Shown: positions 14,024-19,307 of the stretch, piece after piece
Position numbering within the stretch: position 1 is the first letter of the stretch
Layout of the letters: every line of letters begins with the position of its first letter
Origin: Candidatus Cellulosilyticum pullistercoris
GTDB taxonomy: Bacteria > Bacillota > Clostridia > Lachnospirales > Cellulosilyticaceae
Reading direction: 5' to 3'
Assembly: GCA_018883705.1 (NCBI GenBank)
Contig: JAHLFQ010000199.1
Location: 1 to 19,307, forward strand
DNA: 19,307 bases
The notes under the pieces: generated by a model
Databases searched by the model: none
What the model saw: the letters and a program-made list of their open reading frames with translations, nothing else
What the model was told of the DNA's origin: nothing
Position numbers and translations under genes: made by a program

Positions 14024-15406
14024 ATGTTATTTGAAGATACTATTGCAGCAATATCTACGCCTATTGGAGTCGGGGGTATTGGGATTATTAGAGTCAGCGG
14101 GAAAGAAGCTATTAGTATCGTAAATAAAATATTTAGGGCAGCTAATAAAAAATCACTTATGGAAGTAGATTCCCATACTATTACCTATGGACATATTATA
14201 AGTCAAAGTGGTAAAGTTCTAGATGAGGTACTTGTTATGCTTATGAAAGCGCCTAAAACATTTACCAGAGAAGACGTCATTGAGATTAACTGTCATGGAG
14301 GGCCTATTCCTCTTAATGCGGTACTCATGGAGGTAATAAATGCGGGAGCACGCCTTGCAGATAGTGGAGAATTTACAAAGAGAGCATTTCTAAATGGGCG
14401 TATTGACTTATCTCAAGTAGAAGCTATTATGGATATTATTGAAGCTAAAACAGAGCTTTCATTATCTCAAGCAATAGGACAGCTTGAAGGAAATTTATCA
14501 AAAAAAATTAAAGCGTATCAAGATGCATTGATACAAATAATTGCTAGAATAGAGGTATCTATTGATTATCCAGAATATGATCAAGATGAACCAATAACTA
14601 ATGATTTTGAAGAAGAGCTTAGAACGTTAAATAATGAGCTGGGTGAACTTTTAAAAACAGCTGATACTGGAAAGATGATTAGAGAAGGTGTTAAAACAGC
14701 CATTGTAGGACGACCTAATGTAGGTAAATCTTCTCTTTTAAATGCGTTACTTGAAGAAAATAAGGCTATTGTTACAGATATTCCAGGAACAACAAGAGAT
14801 GTTGTTGAAGCGTATTTAAATATTGATGGGATACCTTATCAATTATTAGATACTGCGGGGATTAGAGAGACTGAGGATGTTGTAGAACAAATCGGTGTAG
14901 AGCGTTCAAAGAGTTCTATAGAAGAAGCTGATTTAGTACTAATGTTAATAGATAGCCATGCAGGTCTTTTAGATAAAGATCAAGAAATTTTAAGTAAGGT
15001 TAAAGGAAAGCATGTTATTTACGTTCTTAATAAGAGTGACTTAGAAAGTAATATTACCCAGGAAATGCTTGATGAATACTTTAATAATGGGAAGGTTATC
15101 CGCATTTCAGCGAAAGAACAAAGTGGTTTAATTGAGCTTAAACAAGCAATGAAGCAAGTGGTTATGAAAGGTGAAGCGCAGGTTAAAAATGAAGCGACTA
15201 TTTCTAACCAAAGACAAAAACAAGCACTCATCAATGCTATTAAGAGCTTAGAAAAAGTAATAGAAGCAATTGAGATGGGGCTCCCTGAAGATTGTTTAGC
15301 TATAGATTTACACGATGCCTTTGGTCATTTAGGAATGATTGTAGGTGAATCAATTAAAGAAGAAATTATCAATCAGTTATTTAGTAGATTTTGTTTAGGA
15401 AAGTAG
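14024..15406 (+). CDS. mnmE: tRNA modification GTPase MnmE
   Basis: 460 residues, normal length. With MnmG it installs the aminomethyl-type group at C5 of wobble uridine 34 in certain tRNAs, using formyl-tetrahydrofolate or glycine-derived carbon and GTP hydrolysis. An N-terminal folate-binding domain (1-118) is followed by a helical domain holding the inserted G domain: GRPNVGKS (229-236), DIPGTTRD (252-259), DTAG (276-279), NKSD (336-339). The C-terminal CLGK (457-460) is the catalytic cysteine motif (usually C-I/L/V-G-K). Start supported by AAAGGATG. It lies 8 nt before mnmG, fitting the obligate partnership. No promoter can be placed in the 18 nt between the jag terminator and the start. 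Confidence 0.98.
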   Translation: MLFEDTIAAISTPIGVGGIGIIRVSGKEAISIVNKIFRAANKKSLMEVDSHTITYGHIISQSGKVLDEVLVMLMKAPKTFTREDVIEINCHGGPIPLNAVLMEVINAGARLADSGEFTKRAFLNGRIDLSQVEAIMDIIEAKTELSLSQAIGQLEGNLSKKIKAYQDALIQIIARIEVSIDYPEYDQDEPITNDFEEELRTLNNELGELLKTADTGKMIREGVKTAIVGRPNVGKSSLLNALLEENKAIVTDIPGTTRDVVEAYLNIDGIPYQLLDTAGIRETEDVVEQIGVERSKSSIEEADLVLMLIDSHAGLLDKDQEILSKVKGKHVIYVLNKSDLESNITQEMLDEYFNNGKVIRISAKEQSGLIELKQAMKQVVMKGEAQVKNEATISNQRQKQALINAIKSLEKVIEAIEMGLPEDCLAIDLHDAFGHLGMIVGESIKEEIINQLFSRFCLGK

Positions 15407-15414
15407 GAAAAAAA

Positions 15415-17307
15415 ATGTATGTTGCAGATAGAATAGACATTGCCATTATAGGTGGTGGACATGCAGGGTGTGAAGCAGCTTTGGCTTCAGCTCGCATGGG
15501 ACGTAAGACAATTATGTTCACAATGTCACTTGATAGCATCGCAATGATGCCTTGTAATCCTAATATTGGGGGTACTTCAAAGGGACATTTAGTAAGAGAG
15601 ATAGATGCACTTGGCGGAGAGATGGGAAGAAATATTGATAGAACGTATATTCAATCTCGTATGCTAAATACTGCTAAGGGACCAGCTGTGCATTCTTTAA
15701 GAGCACAAGCTGATAAAGTAAAGTATACCCATAGCATGAAAGAGCTACTTGAAAAAGTACCTAATCTAACGATTAAGCAACAAGAAATAGTAGATATTCA
15801 AGTAGAAGATGGGAAGGTTAAAGCTGTCGTAACTAATACAGGTGCTATTTATGAATGTAAGGCAGTTGTACTAGCAGGTGGAACCTATATTCGTTCTAGA
15901 TGTCTTACTGGTGAATGTATTGAATATACAGGACCAAATGGGCTTAAAACCTCTAATAAGTTAAGTGAGTCATTAAAAGGAATTGGAATTGAGCTTAGAA
16001 GATTTAAGACAGGAACACCTGCACGTGTAGATGCAAGAACAATAGATTTTTCTAAGATGGAACCTCAATATGGTGATGAACGTATTGTACCTTTCTCTTT
16101 TGAAAACAAGGAAGATGATATTAAAAGAGAGCAATTTCCTTGCTATTTAACTTATACAAATGAAAAGACACACCAAATTATTAGAGATAATTTACATCGT
16201 TCACCAATGTATTCTGGTGTAATTGAGGGAACAGGTCCAAGATACTGCCCATCTATTGAAGATAAGGTGGTACGTTTTGCAGATAAAGAGAGACATCAAG
16301 TATTTATTGAGCCAGAAGGTGAAAATACAACGGAAATGTATGTACAAGGGATGAGTTCTTCCTTACCAGAAGAAGTACAACTTGCTATGCTACGTACACT
16401 TCCAGGTCTTGAGAATGTAGAAGTTATGAGAACAGGATATGCAATTGAGTATGATTGCATTAATCCACTTCAACTTAAACATTCACTTGAAATGAAATCG
16501 ATTGAAGGATTTTTCAGTGCGGGTCAAATGAATGGAAGTTCTGGCTATGAAGAAGCAGCTGCACAGGGGCTTATTGCAGGTATAAATGCAGCATTAAAAG
16601 TAGAAGAACGTGAGCCAATGATTATTGATCGTTCTGAAGGATATATAGGCGTTTTAATTGATGATTTAGTTACTAAGGGAACTAAAGAGCCTTATCGTAT
16701 GATGACATCTAGAGCAGAATATCGTCTATTATTACGTCAAGATAATGCAGACCTTCGACTAACTGAAAAAGGTTATAAAGTAGGTTTAATTTCAGAAGAA
16801 CGTTATCAAAAATTCGTAGCAAAGAGAAAAGCTATTGAAGAAGAAATGGAAAGATTAAAGCATGTTTATGTAGGAACTAGTGCAAGTGTACAAGAAATTC
16901 TTGAGAAGAAAGGAAGTACACTGCTTAAATCAGGAATTGCTTTAGCAGAAGTGTTAAAACGTCCAGAAATAGCGTATGAAGACTTTGCTGATATAGATAA
17001 GGATAGACCAGAATTACCTATAGAAGTTATAGAACAAGTTATGATTGAACTTAGATATGAAGGTTATATCAAAAGACAAATGCAGCAAGTAGATCAGTTT
17101 AAACGTCTTGAAAAACGTTTAATTCCAGAAGATATTAATTATGATGAAGTATCTAGTTTAAGACTTGAGGCTAAACAAAAGCTTGAACAAGTAAGACCAG
17201 TCTCAATTGGTCAAGCGTCACGTATTTCAGGTGTTTCACCAGCTGATATTTCTATGTTACTTGTTTATTTAGAGCAAAGAAATAGAGGAGTTAAAGAGGA
17301 AAGTTAA
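15415..17307 (+). CDS. mnmG: tRNA uridine-5-carboxymethylaminomethyl modification enzyme MnmG
   Basis: 630 residues, the family's usual length. MnmG (GidA) is the FAD- and NADH-binding half of the MnmEG wobble-uridine enzyme. The Rossmann FAD motif is IIGGGHAGCEAA (11-22); PCNPNIGGTSKG (46-57) carries a conserved cysteine (47), and GPRYCPSIEDKVVRF (274-288) holds the second conserved cysteine (278). GQMNGSSGYEEAAAQGL and TSRAEYRLLLRQDNAD mark the FAD and tRNA-binding C-terminal half. The start is the ATG at 15415 with AGGA upstream; a longer frame from 15391 would begin inside mnmE without a ribosome site. Confidence 0.98.
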   Translation: MYVADRIDIAIIGGGHAGCEAALASARMGRKTIMFTMSLDSIAMMPCNPNIGGTSKGHLVREIDALGGEMGRNIDRTYIQSRMLNTAKGPAVHSLRAQADKVKYTHSMKELLEKVPNLTIKQQEIVDIQVEDGKVKAVVTNTGAIYECKAVVLAGGTYIRSRCLTGECIEYTGPNGLKTSNKLSESLKGIGIELRRFKTGTPARVDARTIDFSKMEPQYGDERIVPFSFENKEDDIKREQFPCYLTYTNEKTHQIIRDNLHRSPMYSGVIEGTGPRYCPSIEDKVVRFADKERHQVFIEPEGENTTEMYVQGMSSSLPEEVQLAMLRTLPGLENVEVMRTGYAIEYDCINPLQLKHSLEMKSIEGFFSAGQMNGSSGYEEAAAQGLIAGINAALKVEEREPMIIDRSEGYIGVLIDDLVTKGTKEPYRMMTSRAEYRLLLRQDNADLRLTEKGYKVGLISEERYQKFVAKRKAIEEEMERLKHVYVGTSASVQEILEKKGSTLLKSGIALAEVLKRPEIAYEDFADIDKDRPELPIEVIEQVMIELRYEGYIKRQMQQVDQFKRLEKRLIPEDINYDEVSSLRLEAKQKLEQVRPVSIGQASRISGVSPADISMLLVYLEQRNRGVKEES

Positions 17308-17324
17308 GAGAAAGAGGAAAATAA

Positions 17325-18044
17325 ATGAAAAAGTTATTAATAAGTGGTGCTAAAGAGTTAGATATTCAGCTTTCTGAAACACAAGTAGAACAGTTTATGA
17401 AATATAAAACGCTTCTACAAGAGTGGAATCAAAAGATGAATTTGACGGCTATTACTGAAGATAGAGAAGTCATTACCAAGCATTTTCTAGATTGTATGAC
17501 TATTAATAAGGCTCTTAATATGAGCGAGCAAAAAACAGTTATCGACATAGGGACAGGTGCTGGCTTTCCTGGTTTAGTAATTAAAATTGCCTTTCCTCAC
17601 CTCAAAGTAACATTAGTGGATGCCCTAAAGAAAAGGTTAACTTTCTTAGAGACTGTTATCAATGAACTGGGATTAACAGACATTGAATGTGTTCATTCAA
17701 GAGCAGAAGACTTGGGTAAGAATAAACAATATCGTGAAGGATTCGATATTTGTGCTTCAAGAGCGGTTGCAAATTTAGCAGTACTAAGTGAATATACATT
17801 ACCTTTTGTTAAGGTAGATGGCTATCTGATTGCTTTAAAAGGTCAAAAATTAGATGAAGAATTAGAGCAAGGTCAAAAAGCCATTAAGATATTAGGTGGT
17901 CAGCTAGAGGAGGTAGTTCATACAGGCGTGCCTTTTACAGATTTAGACCATAAGATTGCTAAAATCAAAAAGGTAAAATCAACAGATACAAAATATCCGA
18001 GAAAAGCAGGAGAACCAACTAAAGCACCATTAGGTTTATCCTAG
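17325..18044 (+). CDS. rsmG: 16S rRNA (guanine527-N7)-methyltransferase RsmG
   Basis: 239 residues, typical. RsmG (GidB) uses S-adenosylmethionine to methylate N7 of G527 in the 530 loop of 16S rRNA; its loss gives low-level streptomycin resistance in several species. The SAM-binding glycine-rich loop is VIDIGTGAGFPGLVIK (72-87), followed by the acidic strand end TLVDALKKRLTFL and the family block CASRAVANLAVLSEYTLPFV (143-162). Ribosome site AGAGG lies about 9 nt upstream. It is 17 nt after mnmG, the last member of the mnmE-mnmG-rsmG unit, and is followed by a strong terminator. Confidence 0.98.
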   Translation: MKKLLISGAKELDIQLSETQVEQFMKYKTLLQEWNQKMNLTAITEDREVITKHFLDCMTINKALNMSEQKTVIDIGTGAGFPGLVIKIAFPHLKVTLVDALKKRLTFLETVINELGLTDIECVHSRAEDLGKNKQYREGFDICASRAVANLAVLSEYTLPFVKVDGYLIALKGQKLDEELEQGQKAIKILGGQLEEVVHTGVPFTDLDHKIAKIKKVKSTDTKYPRKAGEPTKAPLGLS

Positions 18045-18064
18045 AAGATAAAGTATTAAAGTAA

Positions 18065-18097
18065 GGTGGTCTATGAATAGATAGACCATCTTTTTTT
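18065..18097 (+). terminator. Intrinsic terminator after rsmG
   Basis: A 10-bp stem GGTGGTCTAT/ATAGACCATC (18065-18074 with 18081-18090, one G-U pair), a 6-nt loop and seven U. It closes the mnmE-mnmG-rsmG transcript, so the noc gene needs its own promoter. Confidence 0.9.
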
Positions 18098-18117
18098 ATT
18101 TAAAATAATGTATAGCA

Positions 18118-18228
18118 TGTGGATAGTTTTATAATAGATAAATAGATAAAAGATTGTGGATAAAATAAAAAAATAAATGTAGAATAGTTATCCACAACTT
18201 AAATAAAAAGTAAGGAACCTGTGAATAA
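18118..18228. promoter_or_regulatory. DnaA-box cluster between rsmG and noc
   Basis: Three perfect TTATNCACA boxes, at 18155-18163 (minus), 18188-18196 (plus) and 18220-18228 (minus), plus a one-mismatch box at 18118-18126 (minus, CTATCCACA), in about 110 nt of very AT-rich DNA. It lies nearly 8 kb from dnaA. It may titrate DnaA, regulate noc, or be a satellite part of the origin. Confidence 0.75.
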
Positions 18229-18369
18229 AAGAAAACATTGTAAAGTGAGCAGAGAGGATAAAGTAGACAAGGTATAAAAATGAAATTTAGTAGATAAAAA
18301 TAATGAAGAAATAAATAAAATATTATAATAAAAACATATGTTCTGTTTATGGCTTTTAAAAGAAGAGTA
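18229..18369. other. AT-rich non-coding stretch upstream of noc
   Basis: No credible gene. The plus strand is again purine-rich with few C. A minus-strand reading frame across it is Phe/Leu/Ser-rich low-complexity sequence without a ribosome site and is best read as chance. Confidence 0.5.
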
Positions 18370-18389
18370 TGCTATACTGATAGATAGCA
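18370..18389 (+). promoter_or_regulatory. Candidate noc promoter with overlapping inverted repeat
   Basis: An extended -10, TGCTATACT (18370-18378), stands about 43 nt before the ATG; the -35 at 17 nt spacing (TGGCTT) is poor. A 6-bp inverted repeat TGCTAT-N8-ATAGCA (18370-18375 with 18384-18389) covers the -10 and start point and could be an operator. Confidence 0.55.
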
Positions 18390-18420
18390 AAATTCGTTAG
18401 TTAGAGGGGAGCATAAATTA

Positions 18421-19221
18421 ATGCAAAGAGATTTAAAAATAGAAAATATTGCAATAAATCTTGTTAGACCGAATCCATATCAACCAAGGAAGGTTTTTTC
18501 TGAGGCTGCTTTACAAGAACTTGCAAATTCTATTTTAGAACATGGACTAATGCAACCTATTACAGTTAGGATGATAGGAAATTCCTACGAGTTAATTGCC
18601 GGAGAACGAAGACTAAAGGCATCTAAATTAGCTGGCCTAGAAACTATACCAGCCGTTGTTGTAGAAGTAACAACAAAGGACAGTGCAGTTCTAGCATTAA
18701 TTGAGAACATGCAAAGAGAGAATCTTAACTTCTTAGAAGAGAGCCAAGCTTATTATGCAATTATGCAAGATTATGGCTATACACAACAAGAGTTAGCAAG
18801 TACTCTTGGAAAGAGCCAATCTACAATTGCTAATAAACTAAGAATACTAAAATTATCTCCAAAGATACAAAAACTATTAGTAGAAAGTAATTTAACAGAA
18901 CGTCATGCAAGAGCACTTTTAAAATTACCAAATGAAGAGTATCAATTAATTGCATTAGAAAAAATCATTAAGCAAGAACTTAGTGTAAAAAGAACAGAAC
19001 AGATTATAGAACAGATGCTTGTTGATATTACAAAAGAAGATATGATTAAGCATAAGGCTAATCAAAAAGTAAAAACTTATATTAGAGATATGAGGCTTGT
19101 GACGAATACCATCACAGAAGCTGTAAACTTAATTCAAAAAGCAGGAATTGATGCTAAATATACAATGAAAGAACATGCAGATAGTTATGAGATCAGAATA
19201 AAAATACCAACTAATCGATAA
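18421..19221 (+). CDS. noc: Noc-like nucleoid occlusion protein (ParB family)
   Basis: 266 residues. The ParB/Noc fold is clear: N-terminal ParB domain with PNPYQPRKVF (17-26) and the CTP-binding motif GERRLKA (61-67), then ENMQRENLN (95-103), an HTH region YTQQELASTLGKSQSTIANK (120-139), and a C-terminal dimer domain. I favour Noc over Spo0J because of the rsmG neighbour, the C-terminal block RDMRLVTNTI to IRIKIP, and recognition-helix residues Gln133, Lys139 and Arg161, which match Noc-type rather than parS-type specificity. Noc binds specific chromosomal sites and blocks division over the nucleoid. Oddity: it starts directly at the ParB domain (MQRDLKIENI) and lacks the amphipathic membrane helix seen at the B. 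subtilis Noc start. No upstream ATG/GTG/TTG exists before an in-frame stop at 18385. Ribosome site GAGGGGAG. A Spo0J paralogue remains possible. Confidence 0.82.
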   Translation: MQRDLKIENIAINLVRPNPYQPRKVFSEAALQELANSILEHGLMQPITVRMIGNSYELIAGERRLKASKLAGLETIPAVVVEVTTKDSAVLALIENMQRENLNFLEESQAYYAIMQDYGYTQQELASTLGKSQSTIANKLRILKLSPKIQKLLVESNLTERHARALLKLPNEEYQLIALEKIIKQELSVKRTEQIIEQMLVDITKEDMIKHKANQKVKTYIRDMRLVTNTITEAVNLIQKAGIDAKYTMKEHADSYEIRIKIPTNR

Positions 19222-19257
19222 GCTATACATATTAGTAATGAAAGGTAATAAAGTAAG

Positions 19258-19300
19258 AATCAGCTTAATGTACAGGAGTATGTATATTGAGCTGATTTTA
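19258..19300 (+). terminator. Terminator after noc
   Basis: A 17-bp stem at RNA level (19258-19274 with 19281-19297, two G-U wobbles), a 6-nt loop, followed by UU-A-UUU. It lies 36 nt after the noc stop and very likely ends its message, although the U-tract is interrupted. Confidence 0.75.
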
Positions 19301-19307
19301 TTTAAAT

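Noticed and set aside
18199..18390. A 63-residue minus-strand frame upstream of noc
   Set aside because: It overlaps a DnaA box and the noc promoter, and the product is low-complexity.
1..19307. CRISPR arrays, insertion sequences, prophage or attachment sites
   Set aside because: No regularly spaced repeats, transposase, integrase or phage genes were found; gene order is conserved core chromosome.

Overview
This window is the replication-origin neighbourhood of a low-GC Gram-positive (Firmicutes) chromosome. Gene order, strong AGGAGG-type ribosome sites and AT-rich codon use point to Clostridia. A Lachnospirales or Cellulosilyticum-like organism is my best guess, but that is inference only. 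Every gene reads away from a central origin, so transcription and replication run in the same direction on both arms.

Left arm (minus strand, about 10300 down to 1): dnaA, dnaN, an S4-domain gene (yaaA), recF, gyrB and gyrA. These are followed by an unusual passenger, a membrane-anchored C39-like cysteine peptidase that starts 5 nt after the gyrA stop. After an intrinsic terminator comes tRNA-Ser(GCT) with its own strong promoter. At the window edge a second strong promoter fires out of the window into a leader resembling those of Firmicutes rRNA operons, which would match the gyrA-rrn order of Bacillus subtilis.

Centre (8707-8954 and 10296-11122): a bipartite oriC flanking dnaA. The dnaA-rpmH gap holds five perfect TTATNCACA DnaA boxes, several near matches, the dnaA promoter (overlapped and abutted by two perfect boxes) and the rpmH promoter. 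The dnaA-dnaN gap holds three perfect boxes, a G-rich cluster and a phased run of TAG/TAA trinucleotides that fits a DnaA-trio unwinding element.

Right arm (plus strand, 11123 to the end): rpmH, rnpA, yidD, yidC, jag/khpB, mnmE, mnmG, rsmG, then a Noc-like ParB-family gene. This is the classic order covering ribosome and RNase P supply, membrane protein insertion, RNA binding, tRNA wobble modification (MnmE and MnmG act as one complex), 16S rRNA methylation and nucleoid occlusion. Intrinsic terminators lie after rpmH, jag, rsmG and noc. A third group of DnaA boxes sits between rsmG and noc.

Most of the window is conserved core chromosome, and I see no mobile element, CRISPR array or clear accessory system. 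The points most worth a second look are the gyrase-coupled C39 peptidase, the trio element, the satellite DnaA-box cluster, a glycine at the quinolone-resistance position of GyrA, inverted repeats over the gyrB and noc promoters, and a Noc-like protein without the N-terminal membrane helix.
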